Positions 47,821-60,655 are shown, numbered from the stretch's first letter. The stretch is 64,000 nucleotides of DNA from Rhodocyclales bacterium (GCA_016183655.1 JACPEH010000021.1:182400-246399); one strand, 5' to 3'. Program-made: numbers and translations. Notes: generated from the letters alone by a model not told the origin.

Positions 47821-49326
47821 ATGAAGCGTATCTTTGCAACGCTGGCCCTGCTGGGCGCCGTGCTCGTCGGTAGCGCGGGCACCGCGGCCTGGGCCGAGGA
47901 GAAGCCGGCGGCGGACGCCAAACCCGCCGCCGCAGCGGTAGCCGAGGCGCCGGCTGCGGCCGCCGCCCCGGCCGCAGCAGCCGCCGAAGCCGCTCCGGCC
48001 GCGGCTGCTGCCGCGCCGGTGGCGAACAAGGGCGACAACGCCTGGGTGATGGTCAGCGCGGCGCTGGTCATCCTGATGTCGATCCCCGGCCTGGCGCTGT
48101 TCTACGGCGGTCTCGTCCGCACCAAGAACATGCTCTCGGTGCTGATGCAGGTCTTCGTCACCTTCTCGCTGATCAGCGTGCTGTGGGCGGTGTACGGCTA
48201 CTCCGTGGCCTTCACCGAGGGCGGCGCGTTCTTCGGCACGCTCGACAAGCTGTTCCTCAAGGGCATCACCGTCGACTCGGTGGCAGCGACCTTCAGCAAG
48301 GGCGTGGTCATCTCCGAGCTCGCCTACGTCATCTTCCAGGGCGCCTTCGCGGCGATCACCTGCGCGCTGATCGTCGGCGCCTTCGCCGAGCGCGTGAAGT
48401 TCTCGGCGGTGCTGGTGTTCATGGTCATCTGGTTCACCCTGTCCTACCTGCCGATGGCGCACATGGTCTGGTACTGGGCGGGTCCGGACGCCTACGTCGA
48501 TGCCGCCGCGGGTGAAGCCGCGGGCAAGACCGCCGGCTTCCTGTTCCAGAAGGGCGCGCTCGACTTCGCCGGCGGCACCGTGGTGCACATCAACGCCGCC
48601 GTCGCCGGCCTCGTCGGTGCCTTCCTGATCGGCAAGCGGATCGGCTACGGCCGCGAATCGATGGCCCCGCACAGCCTGACCTTCACGATGATCGGCGCCT
48701 CGCTGCTGTGGTTCGGCTGGTTCGGCTTCAACGCCGGCTCGGCGCTCGAAGCCTCCGGCGGCGCTGCCCTGGCGATGGTCAACACCTGGCTGGCCACGGC
48801 CTGCGCGGCGATGTCCTGGATGTTCGCGGAGTGGATGCTGAAGGGCAAGCCGTCGATGCTCGGTGCCGCGTCGGGTGCCGTCGCCGGCCTCGTCGCGATC
48901 ACCCCGGCAGCCGGCTTCGTCGGCGTCGTCGGCGCCATCGTCATCGGCCTCCTGGCCGGCGTGATCTGCCTGTGGGGCGTCAATGGCCTGAAGCGCATGC
49001 TCGGCGCCGACGACTCGCTCGACGTGTTCGGCGTGCATGGCGTCGGCGGCATCCTCGGCGCCATCCTGACCGGCGTGTTTACCGCGCCGTCGCTCGGCGG
49101 CACCGGGGTGTACGACTACGTCGCCAACAAGGTCGGCGACTACGACATGACGGCGCAGGTGATCTCCCAGCTGTGGGGCGTCGGCACCGTCGTCGTCTGG
49201 TCGGCCGTGGTCTCGCTGGTGGCCTTCAAGCTGGTCGATGTCGTGATCGGTCTGCGCGTTCCGGAAGAGGAAGAGCGCGAGGGCCTGGACATCACCGCCC
49301 ACGGCGAATCGGCCTACCACCACTGA
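47821..49326 (+). CDS. amtB: ammonium transporter AmtB
   Basis: 501 aa (E. coli AmtB 428). A signal-like N-terminus (about 1-25) is followed by an unusually long Ala/Pro-rich linker (about 26-65), then the eleven-helix Amt fold: twin pore histidines are in the GGTVVHINAAVAGL and VFGVHGVGGILG motifs, and the aromatic gate region is [19 protein letters not shown] ribosome site precedes ATG 47821. Blocked by the co-encoded GlnK. A strong terminator follows. Confidence 0.96.
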   Translation: MKRIFATLALLGAVLVGSAGTAAWAEEKPAADAKPAAAAVAEAPAAAAAPAAAAAEAAPAAAAAAPVANKGDNAWVMVSAALVILMSIPGLALFYGGLVRTKNMLSVLMQVFVTFSLISVLWAVYGYSVAFTEGGAFFGTLDKLFLKGITVDSVAATFSKGVVISELAYVIFQGAFAAITCALIVGAFAERVKFSAVLVFMVIWFTLSYLPMAHMVWYWAGPDAYVDAAAGEAAGKTAGFLFQKGALDFAGGTVVHINAAVAGLVGAFLIGKRIGYGRESMAPHSLTFTMIGASLLWFGWFGFNAGSALEASGGAALAMVNTWLATACAAMSWMFAEWMLKGKPSMLGAASGAVAGLVAITPAAGFVGVVGAIVIGLLAGVICLWGVNGLKRMLGADDSLDVFGVHGVGGILGAILTGVFTAPSLGGTGVYDYVANKVGDYDMTAQVISQLWGVGTVVVWSAVVSLVAFKLVDVVIGLRVPEEEEREGLDITAHGESAYHH

Positions 49327-49348
49327 TCCACCTTTTGCAGCATTCTCG

Positions 49349-49378
49349 CGGGCGCCTTCGGGCGCCCGTTTTTTTTTT
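49349..49378 (+). terminator. Rho-independent terminator of the amtB operon
   Basis: CGGGCGCC-TTCG-GGCGCCCG, an 8-bp stem closed by a UUCG tetraloop, then ten T residues. Textbook intrinsic terminator 22 bases after the amtB stop. Confidence 0.92.
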
Positions 49379-49487
49379 GCCGGCCGCCATCATCTCGCGT
49401 CCCAATGAACAATCCGGGATAATCGTGCATCACAGTCGAACCGGCGGCGCCGCGCGGCGCCTTCCGACAGCAACGAAGGAATCACCC

Positions 49488-50270
49488 GTGGCGTTGTTTA
49501 TCTCACCCGAACGGCGGCAGTTTCTTGAAGCCAGCCACCTCGGCAATTTCGACGAAGCGTGGGCGTATCGTGCCGAGTGGTTCGAGGAGCCCAATGCCCG
49601 CCGCGGCGGCTGGAGCGGCGTCTGTCGCCTCGGCCTGCCGCTGCCCGCCGGCGGCGAGCTGGGCGTCTTCCTCAAGCGGCAGGAGAACCACCAGCGCCGC
49701 ACCTGGCGCCACCCGCTCTCCGGCGAGCCGAGTTTTTCCTGCGAATTCCGCATGCTGCGCTACGCCGAGGCGCACGACATTCCGGCGCCGCGGCCGCTGT
49801 TCTTCGGCAGCGAGGTCGTCGACGGCAAGCCGCGCGGCATCCTGATGACCGAGGAGCTGGCCGGCTACCGGCCGCTCGAAGCCGTCGTCCGCGACCTGTT
49901 CGCCAACGGCCGGCCGCCGCTCGCCGAGCAGCGCCGCTTGCTGCGCGCCGTCGCCATTGTCGTGCGCAAGCTGCACGAGGCGCGCGTGCAGCACCGCTCG
50001 CTCTATCCCAAGCACCTCTTCGTCCGCCGGCGCGATGACGGCGACTACGACGTCGCCGTGATCGACCTGGAGAAATCGCGGACGACGCTGATTTCCGCGG
50101 TGCGCACGGTCTACGACCTGGCCACGCTGAACCGCCATTCCGCCCACTGGAGCTGCAGCCGCCGGCTGTATTTCCTGCTCCAGTACCTTGGCCTGCCGCG
50201 GCTGACGCCGTGGGCCCGCCTGCTCTGCCGCTGGATCGACAAGCGCTCGCGGCGCAAGCGCGGCGCCTGA
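49488..50270 (+). CDS. InaA-like lipopolysaccharide kinase family protein
   Basis: 260 aa from GTG 49488, with AACGAAGGAA upstream; the longer in-frame region is a shadow of amtB. Kinase-like fold of the Kdo/WaaP/InaA group: CRLGLPLPAGGELGVFLKRQENH (Lys of the ATP site), REFRML-type helix (CEFRMLRYAEAHDIPAPRPLFFG), LMTEELAGY, and the catalytic region VQHRSLYPKHLFVR and VAVIDLEKSR (HRD and DFG equivalents: H-R-S and D-L-E). Probably modifies LPS core or acts as a small-molecule kinase. Confidence 0.8.
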   Translation: MALFISPERRQFLEASHLGNFDEAWAYRAEWFEEPNARRGGWSGVCRLGLPLPAGGELGVFLKRQENHQRRTWRHPLSGEPSFSCEFRMLRYAEAHDIPAPRPLFFGSEVVDGKPRGILMTEELAGYRPLEAVVRDLFANGRPPLAEQRRLLRAVAIVVRKLHEARVQHRSLYPKHLFVRRRDDGDYDVAVIDLEKSRTTLISAVRTVYDLATLNRHSAHWSCSRRLYFLLQYLGLPRLTPWARLLCRWIDKRSRRKRGA

Positions 50271-50287
50271 TTCCCCGATTGGCTCGC

Positions 50288-51079
50288 ATGGCCCGCATTG
50301 TCCAGCTCAGCGACCTGCACCTGCGCGCCCCCGGCCAGCTGCTCTACCGGCAGATCAACACCGCCGATGCGCTCGCCCGGGCCATCGCCCGCATCAACGC
50401 ACTGACGCCGCGCCCCGACCTGGTGGTGCTCTCCGGTGACCTGGCGAACGCCGGCGCGGCCGACGAATACGCGCATCTGCGTACGCTGCTGACCGCGCTG
50501 GAAATTCCGTATGCGCTGATGCCCGGCAACCACGACGAGCGCGCCGCGCTGCGCGCAGCCTTTCCCGAGCAGCCGTGGAACGGCGAGGTGCTTGCCCAGC
50601 AGCGCCGGGAGACCGATGCCGGCGACCTGCTGCTGCTCGATACCGTCGTGCCGGGCGAGGAAGGCGGTGCCGTCGGCACCGCCCAGCTCGACCGGCTCGA
50701 TGCGCAGGTCCGCGACGACCGCGACGCCCTGCTCTTCCTGCATCACCCGCCGGTGCGCACCGGCATCGCCGGCATGGACGCGATCGGGCTGGCCGGCGCC
50801 GAGCTGCTCGCCGACTGGCTCGGCCGCCACCCGCGCGTGCGCGCCACGTTCTGCGGCCACGTGCACCGTACGATCTTCACCGCCTTCGCCGGCCGCCCGC
50901 TGGCCATCGCGCCGGCGCCGGCGCACCAGATCGCCCTCGACCTCTCCGGTGATCCCGCGGGGCTGGCATGGACGATGGAGCCCGGCGGCATGCTGTTGAT
51001 CGACTGGCCGGTGGGCAGCGAGCCGGTCATCCACCTGCTGCCGGTCGACGCGGCGCCGGTGCATCGCTACGCCGACTGA
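50288..51079 (+). CDS. CpdA-like metallophosphoesterase (cyclic nucleotide phosphodiesterase)
   Basis: 263 aa class III metallophosphoesterase. Metal motifs in order: QLSDLHL (D-x-H), LSGDLAN (GD), PGNHDE (GNHD), FLHHPP and CGHVHRTIF (GHxH). This is the pattern of CpdA/Icc 3',5'-cAMP phosphodiesterases. ATG 50288 (MARIVQLSDLH) is the only sensible start. Its direct neighbour is a class III cyclase, which strengthens a cyclic-nucleotide role. Confidence 0.82.
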   Translation: MARIVQLSDLHLRAPGQLLYRQINTADALARAIARINALTPRPDLVVLSGDLANAGAADEYAHLRTLLTALEIPYALMPGNHDERAALRAAFPEQPWNGEVLAQQRRETDAGDLLLLDTVVPGEEGGAVGTAQLDRLDAQVRDDRDALLFLHHPPVRTGIAGMDAIGLAGAELLADWLGRHPRVRATFCGHVHRTIFTAFAGRPLAIAPAPAHQIALDLSGDPAGLAWTMEPGGMLLIDWPVGSEPVIHLLPVDAAPVHRYAD

Positions 51080-51091
51080 AGGAGAACCGGA

Positions 51092-51682
51092 ATGAAAACC
51101 TTCGACCACCTGCTCGACACGCTCAACGCCGCCGCCCCCGAGGACAAGGCCGAGATCGAGGCGCTCATCCGCAAGAGCTTCCAGGTACAGCGCACGGCGC
51201 TAGTGCTCGACATGACCGACTTCTCGATCTCGGTCCGCCGCACCGGCATCCTTGCCCACCTGGCGCTGATCCGGCGCATGCAGGTGCTCTGCCACCCGCC
51301 GGTCGCGCGCGCCGGCGGCGAAGTGGTGAAGCACGACGCCGACAACGTCTTCGCCGTTTTCCCCACCGCCGCGCAGGCGCTGCAGGCGGCCGAGGAGATC
51401 CAGCGCCAGCTTGCCGGCCGCGGCCTGGAAACCGCCGACGGCCGCAGCGTCGGCGCCAGCATCGGTATCGACAGCGGCGACATCCTGCTGATCCGCGAAA
51501 CCGACTTCTTCGGCGATGCGGTGAACATCGCCGCCAAGCTCGGCGAAGACCTCGCCGGCCGCGGCGAGATCCTGCTCAGCGCCCGCGCCTACGAAGAGGC
51601 CGGGCGGCCGGCGGACTACGAGGCGGTGGAATATGCAGTGTCGGGGATGCCGCTCGCCGTCTGGCGGCGGCGCTTCGACTGA
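51092..51682 (+). CDS. small class III adenylate/guanylate cyclase-domain protein
   Basis: 196 aa with little besides the catalytic domain. Metal site: VLDMTDFS (Asp near 40/43) and EVVKHDADNVFAVF (Asp near 92), with the adenine-type Lys in EVVK. FFGDAVNIAAKLGEDL carries the Asp and Asn of the active site, but the transition-state Arg of the usual VNxAxR is Lys here (VNIAAK). Activity is therefore not certain. A GAAGGAGAACCGG site precedes ATG 51092; 12 bases after the phosphodiesterase gene. Confidence 0.78.
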   Translation: MKTFDHLLDTLNAAAPEDKAEIEALIRKSFQVQRTALVLDMTDFSISVRRTGILAHLALIRRMQVLCHPPVARAGGEVVKHDADNVFAVFPTAAQALQAAEEIQRQLAGRGLETADGRSVGASIGIDSGDILLIRETDFFGDAVNIAAKLGEDLAGRGEILLSARAYEEAGRPADYEAVEYAVSGMPLAVWRRRFD

Positions 51683-51756
51683 ATGGCCCCGCCCGCTGCC
51701 AGTTGTACCTTGTTGTCATGGTCAGTTAGGATTCCGGAATCTTCCGGGAGAACCGC

Positions 51757-52821
51757 ATGGTCGCCGCTCGCCACATGTTCCGCTCGCTGCTCCTCGCTTG
51801 CGGGCTAATCGTCCTTTCTTCGCCGTCGCGAGCCTCGTTCGACGAGGCGCTGAAATCCTATCAGGCGAAGGATTTTCCGAACGCTCTCGAAACGGCGTGG
51901 CGGGCCTCGGAGGCCGGCGATGCGCGTGCGACGTATCTGCTTGGCGTGATGCATCAGGGTGGGCAGGGTGTGCCGGCGAACCCGGCAGAAGCCGTCGCGC
52001 TGTACGAAAAGGCGGCACGCGGCGGAATTGCCGTCGCGCTGTCCAAGCTCGCCCAGGCCTACGCACGCGGCGATGGCGTCGCCAAAGACCGCGAGAAGGC
52101 CTTGTTCTTGGCGCGGGCCGCCGACCGGGCGGGCGATGCCGAGGGTGCCTTGTTCCTCTCCGTCATGCTGAGCAGCGGAGAACTGGGCTACCTCAATGCG
52201 ACTGGGAAGCCCGACCCTGAGAAATACCGCCGGCTGGCAATGCGACCGCTGGCTGAGCGGGCGCTCGATGGCGAGGCGCGCGATGCGCTTTATCGCGCCG
52301 CTGGAAAAGAGCATCCGATGGCGCTCGCGTCGCTCGCGCTAACGCTCGGCGGGTCGGTTGGCGACGGCAACCGGCAGCAGATGCAGGCCATCGTCGCTCG
52401 CCTCGGCCGGCTCGCGATCCCGGCGCTGCAGAACTACGAGCGGATCGCCCGGCACATGGACAGTTTGGGCGACAGCTATGCCAGCCCGCAGCTATTTGCC
52501 GACAGCCAGTTGTCGCAAACGATGGCCGGCATGATTGCCACGTGCGGCTTGCGTGAGCGGCAGGAGGGGAGCCAGTCGGAAGCCGCCAGGCTGGTCCGGA
52601 CCGAAGTGCTGCGCCCAGTGCAAGATGGCGTCTATCTGCCCAGCGCCCTGCCGGCCTACCGGAAGACCTACCTGATCGCCGGTGAGTGGGAAGAGGCGTG
52701 GACCTATGAAGGATGCGGTCGCAGTGCGGTCGTCAAGGTACGTTTTGCGGCGGACGGCCTGGGCGGCGCGCGCGTGCAGTCGGCGCCGTCCGTCCTAGCC
52801 CCGGCCGATCGCGCAGACTGA
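51757..52821 (+). CDS. exported Sel1/TPR-like repeat protein
   Basis: 354 aa. Signal peptide (RSLLLACGLIVLSSPSRAS). Sel1-type repeats at about 45-130 (AGDARATYLLGVMHQGGQGVPANPAEAVALYEKAA, then GGIAVALSKLAQAYARGDGVAKDREKALFLARAA). The C-terminal half is not recognised; it has YEGCGRSAVVKVRFAADGLGGA near the end, as seen in periplasmic scaffold proteins. GGGAG precedes ATG 51757. Slightly less GC-biased than neighbours. Confidence 0.78.
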   Translation: MVAARHMFRSLLLACGLIVLSSPSRASFDEALKSYQAKDFPNALETAWRASEAGDARATYLLGVMHQGGQGVPANPAEAVALYEKAARGGIAVALSKLAQAYARGDGVAKDREKALFLARAADRAGDAEGALFLSVMLSSGELGYLNATGKPDPEKYRRLAMRPLAERALDGEARDALYRAAGKEHPMALASLALTLGGSVGDGNRQQMQAIVARLGRLAIPALQNYERIARHMDSLGDSYASPQLFADSQLSQTMAGMIATCGLRERQEGSQSEAARLVRTEVLRPVQDGVYLPSALPAYRKTYLIAGEWEEAWTYEGCGRSAVVKVRFAADGLGGARVQSAPSVLAPADRAD

Positions 52822-52840
52822 TTCCGTTCCGCGGCGACCG

Positions 52841-53704
52841 TCAGCGGAAGACGACGGTCTTGTTGCCGTGCACCAGCACGCGGTCTTCCAGGTGGTAGCG
52901 CAGGCCGCGCGCCAGCACCGTCTTCTCGATGTCCTTGCCGTAGCGGACCATGTCCTCGATCGAGTCGGAGTGGTCGATGCGGATCACGTCCTGCTCGATG
53001 ATCGGCCCCTGGTCGAGTTCCTCGGTGACGTAGTGGCAGGTGGCGCCGATCAGCTTGACGCCGCGCTCGTAGGCCTGGTGGTAGGGCTTGGCGCCGACGA
53101 ACGAGGGCAGGAAGGAATGGTGGATGTTGATGATGCGGCCGGGGTACTTGGCGCACAGGTCGGACGACAGCACCTGCATGTAGCGCGCCAGCACCATGCA
53201 GTCGCCGCGCACGTCCTCGAAGATGCGCTGCACTTCGGCGTAGGCGGCGGCCTTGTTGTCCGGCTGCACCGGCACGTGGTGGAAGGGGATGCCGTGCCAC
53301 TCGACGAAGCCGCGGAAGGCGTCGTGGTTGGAGACGACGCAGGGAATCTCGATGTCGAGCTCCTTCGCCTGCCAGCGCGCCAAGAGGTCGTACAGGCAAT
53401 GCTCCTGCTTCGAGACGAGCACGACCAGGCGCTTCTTCACCGCCGAATCGTTGATCTGCCAGTTCATCGACAGCGGCTCGGCAACGGCGACGCGGAAGCG
53501 TTCGCGGAACTCGGCGAGCATGAACGGCAGCGACGCAGCCTTGATCTCGATGCGCATGAAGTAGCGGCTGGTCAGGTCGTCGGCGTGGTAGCTCGACTCC
53601 AGGATCCAGCCGCCATGTTCGGCGATGAAGCCGGCGACGCGGGCGATGATGCCGACCTGGTCGGGGCAGGAGGCGGTCAGCGTGTAGAAGCGTTCACGGT
53701 GCAT
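52841..53704 (-). CDS. purU: formyltetrahydrofolate deformylase
   Basis: Hydrolyses 10-formyl-THF to formate and THF, supplying formate for PurT and balancing one-carbon pools. 287 aa: N-terminal ACT domain (YTLTASCPDQVGIIARVAGFIAEHGGWI) and C-terminal formyltransferase fold with VLVSKQEHCLYDLL, INIHHSFLPSFVGAKPYHQAYERGVKLIGATCHYV and EQDVIRIDHSD, covering the Asn-His-Asp catalytic set. Confidence 0.95.
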   Translation of the reverse strand: MHRERFYTLTASCPDQVGIIARVAGFIAEHGGWILESSYHADDLTSRYFMRIEIKAASLPFMLAEFRERFRVAVAEPLSMNWQINDSAVKKRLVVLVSKQEHCLYDLLARWQAKELDIEIPCVVSNHDAFRGFVEWHGIPFHHVPVQPDNKAAAYAEVQRIFEDVRGDCMVLARYMQVLSSDLCAKYPGRIINIHHSFLPSFVGAKPYHQAYERGVKLIGATCHYVTEELDQGPIIEQDVIRIDHSDSIEDMVRYGKDIEKTVLARGLRYHLEDRVLVHGNKTVVFR

Positions 53705-53711
53705 TTTAGGG

Positions 53712-53780
53712 ACCAGGGGCTAGGGATTAGGGGCTAGGGAAAGGCGAAGGGCGAGCGGTTTTGCTGGCCCCTGGCCGCCA
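53712..53780. repeat. short degenerate tandem/inverted repeats
   Basis: Two near-copies of AGGGGCTAGGG in tandem (about 53712-53740) and an inverted GGCCCCTGGCC downstream (about 53765-53776), between purU and thrH. May act as a terminator-like structure or be a repeat remnant. Confidence 0.4.
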
Positions 53781-53784
53781 GTCT

Positions 53785-54393
53785 CTAGACCCGCGCAAAA
53801 GCGCTGTCGATCTCGGCACGCAGCGCGTCGTAGTCGCGCACCACCGGGAACTGCGGGAATTCGCGGATGACGTTCTCCGGCGGGTGGAAGAGGATGCCGC
53901 CGTGGGCCTCGCCGAGCATCGCCGTGTCGTTGTACGAATCGCCGGCGGCGACGATCGTGAACTTCAGTTCCTTGAAGCGCTTCACCGCTTCCTGCTTCTG
54001 GTTCGGCATGCGCAGGTGGTAGTTGACCAGCATGCCGGCCGCGTCGGCTTCGAGCGAGTGGCAGAACAGCGTTGGCCAGCCGAGCTGGCGCATCAGCGGG
54101 TGGGCGAACTCGTAGAAGGTGTCGGAGAGGATCACCACCTGGTAGTCCTCGCGCAGCGCGTCGAGGAAGTCGCGGGCGCCGGCCATCGGGCCCATCTCGG
54201 CGATCACCTTCTGGATGTCCGGCAGGCCCAGCTGGTGCTGGCGCAGGATGTCCAGGCGGTACTTCATCAGCACGTCGTAGTCCGGCTCGTCGCGGGTGGT
54301 GCGGCGCAGTTCCGGAATCTTCGTGCGCTCGGCAAACTCGATCCAGATTTCGGGGACGAGGACACCCTCGAGGTCAAGGCAAACGATTCTCAC
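53785..54393 (-). CDS. thrH: bifunctional phosphoserine phosphatase/homoserine phosphotransferase ThrH
   Basis: 202 aa HAD-family enzyme, the size of Pseudomonas ThrH (205). Motif I CLDLEGVLVPEIW (nucleophile Asp, with Glu in place of the second Asp, as in ThrH), motif II ILSDTF, motif III/IV VAAGDSYNDTAML. The LMRQLGWPTLFCHSLE cap region also fits. It can dephosphorylate phosphoserine or transfer phosphate to homoserine. Thirty bases downstream of an AGGAGAATTCC ribosome site pattern at its start. Confidence 0.92.
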   Translation of the reverse strand: MRIVCLDLEGVLVPEIWIEFAERTKIPELRRTTRDEPDYDVLMKYRLDILRQHQLGLPDIQKVIAEMGPMAGARDFLDALREDYQVVILSDTFYEFAHPLMRQLGWPTLFCHSLEADAAGMLVNYHLRMPNQKQEAVKRFKELKFTIVAAGDSYNDTAMLGEAHGGILFHPPENVIREFPQFPVVRDYDALRAEIDSAFARV

Positions 54394-54475
54394 CGGAATT
54401 CTCCTGCGTTAGGTCAGCAAACGGTCTCGCCGCGCTGCCGGCAGCGCGGGAAAAGCGGCGATTTTACCACCGCCG

Positions 54476-56314
54476 TCAGCCAGCGCCGGCGGCGGCGATG
54501 CGGTTGCGGCCGATGCGCTTGGCCGAGTACATCGCCTGGTCGGCGGCATTGAGCAGGCGCTGGGGGGTGTCGCCGTGCTCCGGCCAGAGGGCGATGCCGA
54601 CGCTGGCGCCGATGGTCACCTCCCCCTCGTTGATGACGACCGGCCGGCGCAGCGCGCCGACGATCTTCTCGGCCAGGGCCTTCACGGTGTCGCGGTCGCC
54701 GCACTCCTCGACCAGCACGACGAATTCGTCGCCGCCGATGCGCGCCACCGTGTCGGCGGCACGCACGCAGTCGTTCAGGCGCCGGGCGACGGCGATCAGC
54801 AGGTGGTCGCCGGCGTCGTGGCCGAGCGTGTCGTTCACCGTCTTGAAGCCGTCGAGGTCGATCAGCAGCACGGCGAAGCCGGTGCCGTGACGCCTCGCCC
54901 ACTGTTGCGCGTGGCCGATGCGGTCGAACAGCGGGATGCGGTTGGCCAGTCCGGTGAGCGCGTCGTGGTGGGCCATGTCGCGCAGGCGCGTCTCGCTGGC
55001 GACGAGCCGGGCGTTGGCGTCGGCCAGTTCGCGCGTGCGTTCCTCGACGCGGGCCTCCAGCTCGCGCTCGTTGTGTTCCAGCAATTCGCTGCGCGCCCGC
55101 TCCGCCAGCAGCGCTGCGGCTTGCGCCGCCTCCTTCTCGCGGCGCAGGTGGTGGATGCGGTCGGCGAGCGCGAACGACAGCAGCAGTATTTCCAGCGCCG
55201 AACCGAGCTGGATGCCGTTGGCGGTGATGAAATTGGTCGGCAGCAGCGCCATGTTGCGCAGGCCCATGGTCGCCACGCCGACCAGCAGCAGCGTCCACGC
55301 CGCGAGGAAGAAGCGGGCGCCGGCGTCGCCGCGGCGCAGGCAGGCGATCGCGCTGAGCACGGCCACCGCCGAAAAGCTGACGCCGAGCAGCGAGGTGGCG
55401 ATCGCCGCCAGGCGATAGGGCAAGGCCAGCGGGGCCAGCGCGGCGGCGGCGAAGCCGGCGGCGAGCACGACGATGATGCGGTCGAGCAGCGGGTGATGCC
55501 GGCGCGTGTCGAGGAAGATGCGCGTGAACAGCGCGCCGAAGAAGCCGGTGGCGGCGTAGCCGGAGCTGAACGCCATCGCTTCCCAGCCGCGCCAGTCGGG
55601 CCACAGGTACTGGTAGCCGAGCCCGCCCTGCGCCAGCTGGCCGACCGCCATGGCGGCGACGAAGGCGACGTAGGCAAGGTAGCTGCGGTCCCGGAGGGAG
55701 AACCACAGCAGCAGGTTGTAGAGGCCGAGCGCCAGCAGCATGCCGTAATAGAGCGCGTGCGCGCCGTAGGCCTCCTGGTCGGCGGCATGCAGCGCCTGCG
55801 GCTGCCACAGCGTCAGCGGGATCGTCAGCGAGCCGGAGGACTGCACGCGCAGATACAAGGTCTGCGGCGCGCCGGCCGACAGCGCGACGGGGAAGACGAA
55901 ATGCCGATGGCGCAACGGGCGCGCCGCGAACGGCAGTTCGTCGCCGGCGACGACGGCGGTGCTGCTGCCGGGAGCGAAGAACGCGACCCGGTCGAGCGTC
56001 GGGAAGGCGACTTCGAGCAGCCAGTCGCCGGCTGCCACGGCCTCCGGCTGGACGCTGATCCGCAGCCACCAGGCGGACGCCGAATAGCCGAGGTTGATGT
56101 CGCCGCCGTGCGCATGCGCCGTGAAGCGGCCGGCGTGCTCCGGGCGGCGCACGTCGTCGATGCCCAGCCGACCGTCCGGGTCCTCCAGGATGTCGACGTG
56201 CGCGGCCAGCGGAATGCCCGCGCTGGCCGCGCGCAGCGGCAGCGGCTCGGCGGCGAACAGCGGCGCGCACAGCAGGAGGCAGAGGACGAGCCAGACGGCA
56301 GTCAGTCGACGCAT
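54476..56314 (-). CDS. 7TMR-DISM diguanylate cyclase
   Basis: 612 aa. Signal peptide (LVLCLLLCAPLFAAEPLPL), periplasmic 7TMR-DISMED2-type domain (about 40-175), seven membrane helices (about 185-390), a coiled-coil linker (LLAERARSELLEHNERELEARVEERTREL), and a GGDEF domain with an intact GGDEF (near 540) and RxxD I-site (RAAD) five residues before it. Predicted active c-di-GMP synthase sensing a periplasmic ligand, perhaps carbohydrate. Confidence 0.9.
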   Translation of the reverse strand: MRRLTAVWLVLCLLLCAPLFAAEPLPLRAASAGIPLAAHVDILEDPDGRLGIDDVRRPEHAGRFTAHAHGGDINLGYSASAWWLRISVQPEAVAAGDWLLEVAFPTLDRVAFFAPGSSTAVVAGDELPFAARPLRHRHFVFPVALSAGAPQTLYLRVQSSGSLTIPLTLWQPQALHAADQEAYGAHALYYGMLLALGLYNLLLWFSLRDRSYLAYVAFVAAMAVGQLAQGGLGYQYLWPDWRGWEAMAFSSGYAATGFFGALFTRIFLDTRRHHPLLDRIIVVLAAGFAAAALAPLALPYRLAAIATSLLGVSFSAVAVLSAIACLRRGDAGARFFLAAWTLLLVGVATMGLRNMALLPTNFITANGIQLGSALEILLLSFALADRIHHLRREKEAAQAAALLAERARSELLEHNERELEARVEERTRELADANARLVASETRLRDMAHHDALTGLANRIPLFDRIGHAQQWARRHGTGFAVLLIDLDGFKTVNDTLGHDAGDHLLIAVARRLNDCVRAADTVARIGGDEFVVLVEECGDRDTVKALAEKIVGALRRPVVINEGEVTIGASVGIALWPEHGDTPQRLLNAADQAMYSAKRIGRNRIAAAGAG

Positions 56315-56346
56315 GCGGAAGATGCAGGAAGAATAATGCCGCGATT

Positions 56347-58269
<1,923 letters not shown>

Positions 58270-58359
58270 GCGATGGGCGGAGAGGTCGAGAGAGGGCCGG
58301 CAGGCGGCGCGTGAGCGGGTAAAATCGGCATTTTACCGGCTTCGAACCGCGAGACCGCC

Positions 58360-59010
58360 ATGCGCCCGACGATTGTTCCGTTCATTTTCCTGTTTCTGCC
58401 CGCCGTCGCCCTCGCCCAGGTCGACTCGCGCCCGCTGTCGGAGGCCGAGCGCAGCGAGCGATTGGGCCGGGCGAGCCAGCTGCAGGACGAGTCGGCGCGC
58501 TTGCAAAAGGAAGCCGACGCGCGCCTGAAGGCCGCCAGCGACGCCTGCTACAAGAAATTCCTGGTCAGCGCCTGTCTGGAGGACGCGAAGAAGGTGCATA
58601 CGCAGGAGACGCGCGTCGCCAAGCGGATGGAGCTGGAGGGGAGCGAAATCGAGCGCGACGTGAAGCGCCGCGATCTCGCCGCGAAGGACGCGCAACGCGC
58701 CGTCGAGGCGCCGCAGCGCGCAGCCGAGCAGAAGGCGCAGGGCGAGGCCTACCGCGCCGAGGAGGCGCGGCGCGCCGACGAGCGCGCGGCGAAGGTGGCG
58801 GACAAGGAGCGGCAGGCCGCCGCCGGCCGGCAAAAGGCTGCCGAGGAGCAGGCGAAACGCCAGAAGAAGCTGGCGGCGCAGGCGAAGAAGGAAGCGAAGG
58901 CCGCCGAGAAGCGGCGCGCCCGCGAGGCCAAGGAAGCCGAGCGCGCGGCGCGCAAGGCGGAGAAGGCGGCCGCCGGTGCTGCGGCAGCGCCGCCGCCGGC
59001 CAATCCCTGA
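58360..59010 (+). CDS. exported Lys/Ala/Glu-rich coiled-coil protein, function unknown
   Basis: 216 aa. Signal peptide (MRPTIVPFIFLFLPAVALAQ), then an almost continuous charged helix with Ala-rich heptads (about 60-205) and two cysteines (SDACYKKFLVSACLEDAKK) that could form a disulphide. The tail is AAAAPPPANP. This composition resembles envelope-spanning scaffold proteins but gives no function. Lies between two ABC-F genes on the opposite strand. Confidence 0.72.
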   Translation: MRPTIVPFIFLFLPAVALAQVDSRPLSEAERSERLGRASQLQDESARLQKEADARLKAASDACYKKFLVSACLEDAKKVHTQETRVAKRMELEGSEIERDVKRRDLAAKDAQRAVEAPQRAAEQKAQGEAYRAEEARRADERAAKVADKERQAAAGRQKAAEEQAKRQKKLAAQAKKEAKAAEKRRAREAKEAERAARKAEKAAAGAAAAPPPANP

Positions 59011-59038
59011 AACGGATCTCGCCCGCCTGCTGCGGCGC

Positions 59039-60655
<1,617 letters not shown>

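Noticed and set aside
48708..49487. N-terminal extension of the InaA-like gene through amtB
   Set aside because: Off-frame within amtB; GTG 49488 has a ribosome site.
53705..53784. CRISPR-like short repeats
   Set aside because: Only two imperfect copies, no regular spacers.
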